NCBI GenBank assembly: GCA_035626395.1
Contig: DASPNR010000030.1
Location: 62,001-126,000, forward strand
DNA: 64,000 bases
DNA from: Candidatus Limnocylindrales bacterium
Lineage (GTDB): Bacteria > Desulfobacterota > Binatia > UBA1149 > CAITLU01
Direction: 5' to 3'
This document shows positions 18,513 through 26,653 of the stretch, in pieces; position 1 is the stretch's first letter; each line of letters begins with the position of its first letter. Under the pieces are notes generated by a model. The model did not search any database and was not told the DNA's origin. It worked only from the letters and a program-made list of their open reading frames with translations. A program made the translations under genes and the position numbers.

Positions 18513-18541
18513 CTATGGGTTGCGTGACAAGGATGACCACC

Positions 18542-19246
18542 ATGCGACTTGCGACCCCGACGAAGCGACCGGGCTCTGCGGCCACTCCGAGCACGGGCAT
18601 TCGCTCCCAGATTCTGGAGGCGGCCCTGGCGGAGTTCGGCGAGCACGGGTTCGGTGACGCCTCACTTGCCGCCATCGCCCGCAAGCTCGGCGTCACCGCG
18701 CCGCTGCTGCTCTACCACTTCGGCTCCAAGGCCAACCTTTGGCGCGAGGCGGTCGACGTGCTGATGCTGCGCTGCGCGACCGTGATCGAGGCCGCCGTCG
18801 AGGACGGACGCAACATGGACGGCGCCAGCGCTCTGCGTCTGGTGCTGCGCCGCTTCGTCTATTTCCTGGCCGCCAATCGCGCGATGTATCGCCTGCTGCG
18901 CGATGAGGGCGCTGCCGATCACGAGAGCCGCGAATGGCTGGTGTCGCGCCACCTGGCACCGCTCTTCGGCCAGCTCGAGACGATCTACGACCGCGCGGTC
19001 GCCGACGGCGGGCTGCGCGCAGCACCGTTCCACACCACGATCTTCATGATCCTCGGCTCGGCTTCCCAGTATCTGGAATCGCGCTCTCTCGTCTCGAGCC
19101 TCTACGGCCGTTACGAAGTCGGCGCGCAGGCTCTGGCCGCGTACGCCGAGCAGGTCATCGATTTCTGCTTCGAAGGCATCGCTTCCGACCACAACTGGCA
19201 CGCGCACTCCGGGCAGACCGATGCTCTGCGCGTCGCGGTCGGCTGA
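18542..19246 (+). CDS. TetR/AcrR-family transcriptional regulator
   Basis: A 234-residue protein. Residues about 15-65 are the TetR DNA-binding domain (IRSQILEAALAEFGEHGFG, LAAIARKLGVTAPLLLYHFG, SKANLWREAV). The remainder is the helical ligand or dimerisation domain (ALRLVLRRFVYFLAANRAMY). The effector cannot be told from sequence. I choose ATG 18542 because AAGGA lies 9 nt upstream; the frame is open earlier (ATG 18533, GTG 18524). Transcription from a sigma-54 promoter is unusual for a TetR gene. Two small membrane ORFs follow on the same strand within about 200 bp. Confidence 0.87.
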   Translation: MRLATPTKRPGSAATPSTGIRSQILEAALAEFGEHGFGDASLAAIARKLGVTAPLLLYHFGSKANLWREAVDVLMLRCATVIEAAVEDGRNMDGASALRLVLRRFVYFLAANRAMYRLLRDEGAADHESREWLVSRHLAPLFGQLETIYDRAVADGGLRAAPFHTTIFMILGSASQYLESRSLVSSLYGRYEVGAQALAAYAEQVIDFCFEGIASDHNWHAHSGQTDALRVAVG

Positions 19247-19270
19247 GCCCGGACGATACGGAGTACCGCC

Positions 19271-19417
19271 ATGACGATGGATCGAGCCAGCATCACCGAC
19301 GATCGTTTCACACTTGCCGAGACTCTGCCGTCCATCGGGCTGCTGCTCCTGGGCGTGCCTACGCTGACGGTGCTGGTGATGTCGGCCGTGCGCTACGTCG
19401 CCAACGGGAGCATCTGA
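19271..19417 (+). CDS. Small membrane protein, 48 residues
   Basis: A short ORF 24 bp after the TetR stop: MTMDRASITDDRFTLAETL, then one hydrophobic helix (SIGLLLLGVPTLTVLVMSAV) and a short RYVANGSI tail. Its place between the TetR gene and another hydrophobic ORF suggests a small membrane peptide of the same transcript. No Shine-Dalgarno is clear (GGAG lies about 8 nt upstream of the ATG, in CGGAGTACCGCC). No family recognised. Confidence 0.5.
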   Translation: MTMDRASITDDRFTLAETLPSIGLLLLGVPTLTVLVMSAVRYVANGSI

Positions 19418-19449
19418 CGCGTCGGGCGTTTCCGGATTGGAGACTCGAT

Positions 19450-19959
19450 ATGCTGAGCATCGGTTGGAGCTTCATGATGGGCCGATCCCAAGGGGGAAGG
19501 GGGATGACCCGGAAGCGCGAGCTCGGGTCCCGACGCTGCAGTGGGACAGCAGCGTCGGGCACTCGGGCAAGCGAAGCGTCGCGCACACGTGTGCGCGAGG
19601 CATGGAGCCCTCGTGCGAGCGAGGGATGGGTCGGCGTCGGACTGTCGTCGCTGCTGCTGGGGAGTGTGGCAGTGGCGGCGACGCCGATCGACGGAGCACG
19701 CGCCATGGTGCTGCTCGGAAGCGACGCGATGCTGCGTGTGCTCGGTCTGGCCCTGCTCGTCACATCCACCGTTCATCTGCTCATGACCAGCCGGCGTGAC
19801 TGGAAGCGCCTGGCGGAACGTGAGCGTCGCGCGCCCGGCCTTCTAACCTCGCTCGGGCTGGATGCGCGCGGCGCTCATCGTGACATTCGTGCAGAGGTCG
19901 GACCGCAACTCCGACCTTCTGTCGAACACCGGGGGGAGACCGGCGACCGTCGAATGTAG
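19450..19959 (+). CDS. Hypothetical two-helix membrane protein carrying a palindromic insert
   Basis: A 169-residue ORF starting 33 bp after the 48-residue ORF. It has two hydrophobic stretches (WVGVGLSSLLLGSVAVAA and MLRVLGLALLVTSTVHLLM), the second followed by a basic tail (TSRRDWKRLAERERRA). Residues about 12-59 are a polar Arg/Ser/Gly block encoded by three consecutive DNA hairpins, which looks like an in-frame inserted element splitting the N-terminal helix. The C-terminal 45 residues are also polar. Whether the whole ORF is translated is uncertain; codon choice in the hairpin part looks unlike its neighbours. Confidence 0.4.
   Translation: MLSIGWSFMMGRSQGGRGMTRKRELGSRRCSGTAASGTRASEASRTRVREAWSPRASEGWVGVGLSSLLLGSVAVAATPIDGARAMVLLGSDAMLRVLGLALLVTSTVHLLMTSRRDWKRLAERERRAPGLLTSLGLDARGAHRDIRAEVGPQLRPSVEHRGETGDRRM
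19483..19626. repeat. Cluster of three palindromes inside the membrane ORF
   Basis: CCCGACGCTGC (19529-19539) pairs with GCAGCGTCGGG (19549-19559). TCGCGCACACGTGTGCGCGA (19579-19598) is a perfect 20-bp palindrome. CCCTCG (19608-19613) pairs with CGAGGG (19620-19625). The block equals 48 codons and leaves the reading frame intact. Confidence 0.6.
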
Positions 19960-19967
19960 GGGTGATT

Positions 19968-19993
19968 CCGGATGCGACCGTGGTCGCATCCGG
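19968..19993. terminator. Perfect 12-bp stem hairpin downstream of the TetR operon
   Basis: CCGGATGCGACC (19968-19979) pairs with GGTCGCATCCGG (19982-19993), leaving a 2-nt centre. It lies 9 bp after the stop of the membrane ORF. No T-run follows, so it may pause or protect RNA rather than terminate. Confidence 0.5.
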
Positions 19994-20018
19994 CTCCCGG
20001 AAAAGATGGTCGCGAACT

Positions 20019-20052
20019 GCGCCGGGCACGCCGCAAAGTGCCCGGCGCTTTT
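20019..20052 (+). terminator. Rho-independent terminator
   Basis: GCGCCGGGCAC (20019-20029) and GTGCCCGGCGC (20038-20048) form an 11-bp stem with an 8-nt loop, followed directly by TTTT (20049-20052). It would end transcripts coming from the TetR operon. Confidence 0.8.
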
Positions 20053-20059
20053 CGTTTCG

Positions 20060-20135
20060 GATCGGGGTGCGGTCTCGCTTTTGAGCGGAATGATGCGTGG
20101 CGGCAAAACGCTCGAATGCGAGACTGACCCCGATC
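20060..20135. repeat. REP-like palindromic element, copy A
   Basis: GATCGGGGT (20060-20068) is inverted at ACCCCGATC (20127-20135). The right part reads GCAAAACGC-TCGA-GAGAC-TGACCCCG, which aligns with the right part of the element at 50814-50890. The end of the element overlaps the stop codon of the LLM gene on the minus strand. The GGGGTCAG...GTCTCG motif recalls REP elements mobilised by RAYT transposases; no such transposase is in the window. Confidence 0.6.
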
Positions 20136-21186
20136 AGTATCGCTGCATCACCGTTTCGGCGAAGCGGCGCATCTCGCGCTCCGGATCCTCGTTGATCGGG
20201 ATGACGTACTGCTGGAGGCCGCCGCGCTCGAGCGCCCGCACGTAGTCGATGATCGCATCGGGCTCGGCGGCGATGGCCGTTTTGTCGACTAGCTCGGGCC
20301 GTACGAACCGCTTCTCGTCCTCGCGCGCGAACAACAGGTGCCCGCGGTGAAGCGTCAGATGGCGCTCATCCGGAGGCAGTGTGGCAACGTAGGCCTTGTA
20401 CTCCGCAACGATCTCGGCCACGTCGCCGGTCCCGGCAAGCGGCGCGCGATCGCCCCATTCGCACTGCACGTGCAGCCAATTGGTGATGAACGAGGCCAGC
20501 ACGCGCAGAACGCGCGGCGAGGCCTTGGTCTCGCCGGCCTCCAGCACCACCGTCGGCATGAAGGCGACGGTCGGAACCGGCGCGCGACCCGACCTGGCCG
20601 CCACCGCCTCGATCGCCGGACGCACCGTCGCCAGCAGCGGCGGCGAGATGCCCCAGATCATGTGTCCGTCGCACTCGCTGGCACAGAACTCGAGGATCCT
20701 CGGAGCCATCGCCGACAGGATGATCGGGATGCGCTCGCGCAAGTTGAGGTAGCCGCCTTCGCGATGAAGGAAGCGAACACGGACGTTTCTTCCCTCGGCC
20801 TCCATGTCGGCTGTCTCGCCGTCCAGCAATCGCCGGATGACGCGCACATCGTTCTTCAGGCGCGAGAGCGGGACGGGCGGCAGCGCCATCGTGTAGCGCG
20901 CGGTGTTGCCGGTGCCGATGCCGAGATCGACGCGTCCCGGCGCGAGCTGGGCGATCGTGGCGATGGAATGCGCGATCACCGGCGCCATGCGCGTGCTGAC
21001 GACCGCGACGCCGGTGCCGAGGCGAATGCGCGAGGTGCGATCGGCCGCCAGCGCCATCGTGGCGTAGACGTCGGAGTAGATCATCTGCGAGTCGTAGAAC
21101 CAGGCCTCGTCGAAGCCGAGATCCTCCGCCAGCTTGACGAGATGATGGTCGCCGACGCGCGATGCGAAGCTGACGCCGAACTTCAT
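20134..21186 (-). CDS. LLM-class (luciferase-like, probably F420/FMN-dependent) oxidoreductase
   Basis: A 350-residue TIM-barrel protein of the luciferase-like superfamily. It starts MKFGVSFASRVGDHHLVKLA, then GFDEAWFYDSQMIYSDVYAT, RIRLGTGVAVVSTRMAPVIA and GRVDLGIGTGNTARY, which is the pattern of F420-dependent methylene-tetrahydromethanopterin reductase-like enzymes. The electron cofactor (F420 or FMN) and the substrate cannot be decided from sequence. TTGGAGG lies about 6 nt before ATG 21186. The stop codon falls within a REP-like element. The gene is divergent from an acyl-CoA synthetase with about 100 bp between starts, so the two may serve one catabolic pathway. Confidence 0.88.
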   Translation of the reverse strand: MKFGVSFASRVGDHHLVKLAEDLGFDEAWFYDSQMIYSDVYATMALAADRTSRIRLGTGVAVVSTRMAPVIAHSIATIAQLAPGRVDLGIGTGNTARYTMALPPVPLSRLKNDVRVIRRLLDGETADMEAEGRNVRVRFLHREGGYLNLRERIPIILSAMAPRILEFCASECDGHMIWGISPPLLATVRPAIEAVAARSGRAPVPTVAFMPTVVLEAGETKASPRVLRVLASFITNWLHVQCEWGDRAPLAGTGDVAEIVAEYKAYVATLPPDERHLTLHRGHLLFAREDEKRFVRPELVDKTAIAAEPDAIIDYVRALERGGLQQYVIPINEDPEREMRRFAETVMQRY

Positions 21187-21251
21187 GGTGCTGCCTCCAA
21201 TGGGGCACCCATGTTACGGGTGACGTCGACGCGATGATACGGCCGCGGCCG

Positions 21252-21280
21252 TTGCGGCAGATGCGGCGGGTGCGATAGGT
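21252..21280 (+). promoter_or_regulatory. Candidate promoter of the acyl-CoA synthetase gene (leaderless geometry)
   Basis: TTGCGG (21252-21257), 17-bp spacer, ATAGGT (21275-21280), then 7 nt to ATG 21288. No Shine-Dalgarno is present. The 17/7 geometry is identical to that upstream of the gene at 62059. Confidence 0.4.
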
Positions 21281-21287
21281 TCGCCGC

Positions 21288-22952
21288 ATGTCCTTCACCT
21301 ACGAGCAGATCGTCGAGCAGATGACGGGACCCGGCGGGCCCTTCGAGCTGGTGCTCGAGGAGGTCGGCGGCCTCCCGATGAGGAACTTCAAGAACCGCGA
21401 GCGCTCCATTCGCGAGAAGCTTGCGAATGCGGGAGCGCGCCAGGGCATGCCGGCCATCGTCTGCGGCCCGCGCCGCATCGCCTACGACGAGATGGTCCGC
21501 CTGGTGTGGGGCGTCTCCCACAAGCTCAAGATCGAGCATGGGCTGCGCAAGGGCGACCGCCTGGCCATTCTTGCCTACAACAGTCCCGAATGGCTGCTGG
21601 CCGCTTTCGGTGCCACATCGGCTGCCGGCATCGGCGTCGCGCTCAACGGCTGGTGGCAGAGCGAAGAGCTCGAGTACGGCCTGAACGATTCGGGCAGCCG
21701 TTTCCTCGTCGTCGACCGGCGCCTGTTCCCGCGGGTGCAGCCGGTGCTTTCGAAGGTGCCGACGCTGGAGAAGGTGTTCCTCATCGGCGGAGGCGAGATG
21801 CCTTCGGGAGTCGTCTCCTTCGACGACCTCGTCGTCGAGAACGATCGGATGCCCGAGGATCCCATCGACGAGGACGATCCGTTCATGATCCTGTACACCT
21901 CGGGCACGACCGGGCGCTCCAAGGGCTGCATCACCACGCACCGCGGGACGATCACGCAGGTGCTCGGCATCCTGTTCGCCGGCATGGCCAACTCCATCCT
22001 CTCGGGGCGCGAGCTGATTCCGAGCGGCGGCCAGCCGGCAAGCCTGCTGACCTCGCCGCTGTTCCACGTCGGCGGCCTTCACTCGGGCGTCTGCTCGCAA
22101 ATCACGGCAGGCGTCAAGATGGTGTTCCTGGACGGGAAGTTCGATCCGGATCGGGTCATGCAGACGATCCAGGACGAGAAGGTCGCGATGTGGCCGGCCA
22201 TTCCGACCATGCTCCACCGCGTCGTGCACTCACCCAACATCGGGAACTACGATCTGTCCAGCCTGCGCAGCGTCTCCTTCGGCGGTGCGCCGACGGCGCC
22301 CGAAACCATCGACAAGGCGCGCGAGGTGCTGCCGGTCGAGCCGATGTTCACGAACGCCTACGGGCTGACCGAAACGCACGGCGTGGCCACGGTCAACGCC
22401 GGCAAGGACCTGCTCGGAAAGAAGACGGCGGCGGGGCGGCCGGCGCCGTTCCTGGACTGCAAGATCATCGACGATCAGGGACGCGAGGTGCCGCGCGGAC
22501 AGCTCGGCGAAGTCCTCTTCTATGGCCCGACGATCACGCCGGGATACTGGAACCGCCCCGACGCCACTGCCGAAACCGTACGCGTGGGATGGCTCTACAC
22601 CGGCGACGTGGGCTATCTGGACGACGAAGGTTTCCTGTTCATCGTCGATCGCGCCAAGGACATGATCCTGCGCGGCGGCGAGAACGTCTACTGCGTCGAG
22701 ATCGAGAACGTGCTGGCAAGCCACCCGGAGATCGACGAGGCCGCCATCGTCGGCGTCCCCGATGCCGAGATGGGCGAGCGCGTTCGCGCAGTGGTCAAGC
22801 GAGTGGAAGGCTCGACGCTGGATGCCGATTCGGTCAAGCGGCACGTGGCCGCGCACATGGCCGCGTTCAAGGTTCCCGAGTTCGTCGACTTCATCGACGG
22901 GCCGCTGCCGCGAAATCCGGCGGGGAAGATCCTGAAGAACCAGCTTCGGTAG
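21288..22952 (+). CDS. Class I acyl-CoA synthetase (AMP-forming)
   Basis: A 554-residue ANL-superfamily ligase. All core motifs are present: A3 ILYTSGTTGRSKGC, A5 NAYGLTETHG, A7 YTGDVGYLDDEGFLFIVDR, A8 KDMILRGGENVYCVEIE and A10 PRNPAGKILKNQLR with the catalytic Lys. It activates a carboxylic acid through an acyl-adenylate and transfers it to CoA. Chain-length preference cannot be read. The ATG at 21288 lacks a Shine-Dalgarno and lies 7 nt behind a promoter-like box. It is divergent from the LLM oxidoreductase. Confidence 0.92.
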   Translation: MSFTYEQIVEQMTGPGGPFELVLEEVGGLPMRNFKNRERSIREKLANAGARQGMPAIVCGPRRIAYDEMVRLVWGVSHKLKIEHGLRKGDRLAILAYNSPEWLLAAFGATSAAGIGVALNGWWQSEELEYGLNDSGSRFLVVDRRLFPRVQPVLSKVPTLEKVFLIGGGEMPSGVVSFDDLVVENDRMPEDPIDEDDPFMILYTSGTTGRSKGCITTHRGTITQVLGILFAGMANSILSGRELIPSGGQPASLLTSPLFHVGGLHSGVCSQITAGVKMVFLDGKFDPDRVMQTIQDEKVAMWPAIPTMLHRVVHSPNIGNYDLSSLRSVSFGGAPTAPETIDKAREVLPVEPMFTNAYGLTETHGVATVNAGKDLLGKKTAAGRPAPFLDCKIIDDQGREVPRGQLGEVLFYGPTITPGYWNRPDATAETVRVGWLYTGDVGYLDDEGFLFIVDRAKDMILRGGENVYCVEIENVLASHPEIDEAAIVGVPDAEMGERVRAVVKRVEGSTLDADSVKRHVAAHMAAFKVPEFVDFIDGPLPRNPAGKILKNQLR

Positions 22953-23032
22953 AGGTTGCACCACCAGCCCTGTTGGGGGCTGCCCGGGGCTCAACCCGTT
23001 GCTCGCACGGGCAGCAGGAGCGATTGTGATTC

Positions 23033-26000
23033 ATGGAGTCGTATGCCCATCGTGAGCTCCAGGCTTCACAGCATCCGGTTCCGGATGATGATCGCTCGGC
23101 GCCGTCTACGGCACGGCCGTGGCACCGTCATGCGTTGGAAAGTGGAAGGAGGCGTGTCTCCGTCCAGACCGCCGTGCCGGGCGACGGTGCCGTCGTCACC
23201 GCAGGACGCGCGCCAGAAGAGAACCTGACGGATCACTTCGTTCAGTTCTACCAGGATGACGCGTCTCTGGTGGAATCGCTTGCGGACTATGTGCGGTGTG
23301 CCATCGAGTCCGACGAAGCGGTTGTCGTCATCGCTACCGCCGCTCATCGGTCCCGCCTGCGGCGCGTCCTGCGAAACCGCGGTGTCGATCTGGCGGCTGC
23401 CCGCCGGCGCTCGCAGTACGTTCCGCTCGACGCCGACGCTACGCTCGCAAAGCTCATGCGCGGGCCGGACCCGGACGCGGCCGCCTTCGACGCGGTGATC
23501 GGCGGATGCATCCGCAAGCTCGCCCGGGCCTGGCCTGCCGTGCGTGCATTCGGAGAAATGGTGACGCGCCTCTGTGACGCCGGCAATCGTGACGGCGCGC
23601 TGCGCCTGGAGGCGTTGTGGGAGGAGCTTGCCCGGCTGCAGCGGTTCTCGCTCTACTGTGCGTATCCGCTGCGGGCGTTCTCCGGCGACGGCGCGCCGGC
23701 CTTCCTCGACAGCGTCTGCCGCGCGCACTCGCATCTGATCCCGGCCGAAAGCTTCTCCGACGCACGCACGCGCTACGAGCAGCTGCGGGAAGTCGTTCTT
23801 CTGCAGCAGAAGGCGGAGCGTCTGGAGCACGAGATCGAGCAACGCGAGGCAAGCGAGCGCGAGCTGGCGGATTTCGTGGAGAACGCGATCGAGGGGCTGC
23901 ACAAGGTCGGTGCGGACGGGACCATTCTGTGGGCCAATGGCGCAGAACTGCGCATGCTCGGCTACGAGCCCAGCGAATACATCGGTCACCACATCGCCGA
24001 GTTCCACGTCGATGCCGAGGTGATCGACGCGATGCTATGCCGCCTGCTGAGCGGCGAAAGCCTGATCAATCATCGGGCGCGCCTTCGTTGCAAGGACGGG
24101 TCGATCAAGAACGTGCTGATTCACTCGAACGGCTGCTTCGTGCACGGGAAGTTCGCGTACTCGCGCTGCTTCACCCGCGATGTGACGGACATCGAACGGG
24201 CGCACCAGGACAGCTCGATGCTGGCGACCGTCGTGGAGTGCTCGAACGATGCGATCATCACCAAGGCACTCGACGGAACCATTACGACGTGGAACCCGGC
24301 CGCCACCAGGATGTTCGGCTATACGGCCGACGAAGCGATCGGCAGTTCGGTCGCGATCCTGATTCCGGCCGACCGCCTGCAGGAGGAGGCCGAAATCTTC
24401 GAGCGGCTGCGCGAAGGCAACACGGTCGAGCACTACGAGACGGTGCGTCTGGCGAAAGATGGGAGACGCATCGACATATCGTTGACCGTGTCACCGATCC
24501 GGGACGAGCACGGCGCCGTCACGGGTGTGTCGACGATAGCTCGCGACGTGACGGACCGGATGCGCGCCGACCGCGCGTTGCGCGACAGCGAACGGCGCTT
24601 CTCCGCGTTCATGGAATGCCTGCCCGGGCTCGCATGGATCAAGGACTCCGAGGGGCGCTACGTCTACGCCAATCGAGCCGTCGAAGGCCCTTTCGGGATG
24701 AAATGCGAGCAACTGTACGGGAAAACCGATTCCGAGGTTTTTTCAGCCGAAACTGCGCGGCAGTTCCGTGAAAACGACGAGCGGGCGCTCGCGACCGGCG
24801 ATGGCGTGAGGGTGATCGAGGCGCTCGAGCACGAGGATGGCGTGCATTATTCGCTGGTCAGCAAGTTTCCGATCGATGCCGGCGAAACGCGCTACATCGG
24901 CGGCGTCGCGATCGATATCACAGACAGAATGCGGGCCGAGGCCGCGCTCGTGGAATCCGACCGCAGGAAGGACGAGTTCCTGGCAACGCTGGCCCACGAG
25001 TTGCGAAATCCCCTGGCGCCGATCCGCAACAGCCTGCACATCCTGCGCATGCAAGACGGCGGCAGCGCCGCCAGGGACCGAGTCCACGAGATGATGGAGC
25101 GGCAGGTAGCGCACATGGTACGGCTCGTCGACGATCTCCTCGAGCTGTCGCGCATCAGCCGCGGAAAGATCGAGCTGCGCAAGGAGCGCGTCTATCTACG
25201 CGATGTGATCGAACAGGCTCTGGAGACCAGCAAGCCGCACATCGAAGGGGGCGGTCACGTCATCAGGATCGAGCTGCCCGACGAGCCGGTTCTGATCGAG
25301 GCCGATCCCGTGCGTCTGGCTCAGGTCTTCGCCAACCTGTTCAACAACGCGGCGAAGTATACCACCGAGCCCGGGACCATCACCGTTGCCGGCGGTCGAC
25401 GCGGCGGCACCGTTTCCGTATCGATCATCGACACCGGCATAGGGATCCCCGCCGGCATGCTGTCGCGGGTGTTCGAGATGTTCGCTCAGGTCGATAATCC
25501 CCTGCGTCGTAGCCAGGACGGGCTCGGCATCGGCCTCAGCCTCGTTCGGACGCTGGTCGGTATGCATGGCGGCACCATCGAAGCGCGCAGCGAGGGTCTG
25601 GCACGCGGAAGCGAGTTCATCGTCACGCTTCCGGTCGCGGATTCCGCGACTTCCGAGCATGACGACCCGCGCACCTGGCGGAAGGGCGAAGGCCGGACCG
25701 TTTCGCGCATCCTGGTCGTCGACGACAACCGCGACGCAGCCGACAGCATGGGCATGATGCTGCGCTTCCTGGGTGCGGACGTGCAAGTTGCGTATGACGG
25801 CCCGTCCGCGCTCGAGGTGACGCGCATCGTACGACCCGACGTCGTGCTCATGGACCTGGGCATGCCGGGCATGAGCGGGTACGACGTGGTACGCCGCATG
25901 CGCGAGGATCCGATCTGTCACTCCGTGCTGTTCATCGCGCTGACGGGGTGGGGACAGGACGAGGACCGCAGGCGCTCTCGGGAGGCGGGCTTTCATCACC

Positions 26001-26068
26001 ATCTCGTCAAGCCCGTCGATCTCGGCGCGTTGCAGGCGCTGCTCGCATCGCGCGAGTCGCGCGCCTGA
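23033..26068 (+). CDS. Hybrid sensor histidine kinase / response regulator with MEDS and PAS domains
   Basis: A 1011-residue soluble hybrid kinase. After about 65 disordered residues comes a MEDS domain (about 65-230: DHFVQFYQDDASLVESLADY ... VRAFGEMV). Three PAS domains follow (about 275-385, 390-500, 515-630, each followed by a PAC stretch such as TIARDVTDRMRAD). Next are HisKA with phospho-His in ATLAHELRNPLAPIRNS, an HATPase domain (FANLFNNAAKYT, DTGIGIPAGM, GLGIGLSLVRTLV) and a C-terminal receiver (RILVVDDNRDAADSM, VLMDLGMPGMSGYD, VKPVD). MEDS occurs in sensors tied to C1 or hydrocarbon metabolism; the signal here is unknown. AGGAG lies 12 nt before ATG 23033. No TM helix is visible. Confidence 0.88.
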   Translation: MESYAHRELQASQHPVPDDDRSAPSTARPWHRHALESGRRRVSVQTAVPGDGAVVTAGRAPEENLTDHFVQFYQDDASLVESLADYVRCAIESDEAVVVIATAAHRSRLRRVLRNRGVDLAAARRRSQYVPLDADATLAKLMRGPDPDAAAFDAVIGGCIRKLARAWPAVRAFGEMVTRLCDAGNRDGALRLEALWEELARLQRFSLYCAYPLRAFSGDGAPAFLDSVCRAHSHLIPAESFSDARTRYEQLREVVLLQQKAERLEHEIEQREASERELADFVENAIEGLHKVGADGTILWANGAELRMLGYEPSEYIGHHIAEFHVDAEVIDAMLCRLLSGESLINHRARLRCKDGSIKNVLIHSNGCFVHGKFAYSRCFTRDVTDIERAHQDSSMLATVVECSNDAIITKALDGTITTWNPAATRMFGYTADEAIGSSVAILIPADRLQEEAEIFERLREGNTVEHYETVRLAKDGRRIDISLTVSPIRDEHGAVTGVSTIARDVTDRMRADRALRDSERRFSAFMECLPGLAWIKDSEGRYVYANRAVEGPFGMKCEQLYGKTDSEVFSAETARQFRENDERALATGDGVRVIEALEHEDGVHYSLVSKFPIDAGETRYIGGVAIDITDRMRAEAALVESDRRKDEFLATLAHELRNPLAPIRNSLHILRMQDGGSAARDRVHEMMERQVAHMVRLVDDLLELSRISRGKIELRKERVYLRDVIEQALETSKPHIEGGGHVIRIELPDEPVLIEADPVRLAQVFANLFNNAAKYTTEPGTITVAGGRRGGTVSVSIIDTGIGIPAGMLSRVFEMFAQVDNPLRRSQDGLGIGLSLVRTLVGMHGGTIEARSEGLARGSEFIVTLPVADSATSEHDDPRTWRKGEGRTVSRILVVDDNRDAADSMGMMLRFLGADVQVAYDGPSALEVTRIVRPDVVLMDLGMPGMSGYDVVRRMREDPICHSVLFIALTGWGQDEDRRRSREAGFHHHLVKPVDLGALQALLASRESRA

Positions 26069-26077
26069 GCGGATCGG

Positions 26078-26653
26078 CTATGGCTGCAGGATCTGCGACT
26101 TCCAGCCGCCGCGCGTGCGCGTGAACAGCTCCCGCTTGTGCAGGCGCGGCTCGGCGCGTTCCCAGAACTCCACCGAATCGGGGACCACCCGGTAGCCCTT
26201 CCAGTGCGCAGGACGCGGCACGCTGCCGCCGGGGAATCTCGCCGCCAGCTCGCGATATCTCTTCATCAGCACCGCCCGACTTTCGATGGGCGCGCTCTGA
26301 TTGGAGACGGCCGAGGCGATGCGGCTGGCCGGCGGGCGTTCCTGCCAATAGGCGTCGGCCGCTGCCGCATCCAGCTCGCGCAGCCTGCCCTCGATGCGAA
26401 TCTGTCTGCCGGTGACCTCCCAGTAGAAGACGAGCGCGGCGTAGGGATTGGCCGCCATCTCCCGGCCCTTGCGGCTGTTGGCGTTGGTGTAGAAGACGAA
26501 ACCCGTCGGACCCGCCTCCTTGAGCAGGACCCAGCGGGCACTTGGCCGGCCGCGGGTGTCCGCGGTCGCCACGACCATGGCCTCGGGCAGCACCGCACCG
26601 GCCTGGACCGCCTGGCGAAACCAGCTTTGAAATCGCGCGATTGGGTCGGCCAT
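26078..26653 (-). CDS. pdxH: Pyridoxamine 5'-phosphate oxidase
   Basis: A 191-residue FMN enzyme that oxidises PNP or PMP to pyridoxal phosphate. It opens with MADPIARFQSWFRQAV and carries the PdxH signatures ATADTRGRPSARWVLLKE, FYTNANSRKGREMAANP, VFYWEVTGRQIRIEGR, QERPPASRIASAVSNQS, and the C-terminal ... PRLHKRELFTRTRGGW. I choose ATG 26653; a TTG at 26689 in frame would add 12 residues that are not conserved in the family. The gene is divergent from the carotenoid oxygenase across a 339-bp region. Confidence 0.93.
   Translation of the reverse strand: MADPIARFQSWFRQAVQAGAVLPEAMVVATADTRGRPSARWVLLKEAGPTGFVFYTNANSRKGREMAANPYAALVFYWEVTGRQIRIEGRLRELDAAAADAYWQERPPASRIASAVSNQSAPIESRAVLMKRYRELAARFPGGSVPRPAHWKGYRVVPDSVEFWERAEPRLHKRELFTRTRGGWKSQILQP

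Noticed and set aside
18953..18968. TGGCACC-like sequence as a second sigma-54 promoter
   Set aside because: It lies inside the TetR coding region and lacks TTGC at the -12 position.
19476..19633. GATGGG(C/T)CG flanking the palindrome block as a target-site duplication
   Set aside because: The two copies are 149 bp apart, so removing one unit would shift the frame and destroy the hydrophobic reading; the match is probably chance.
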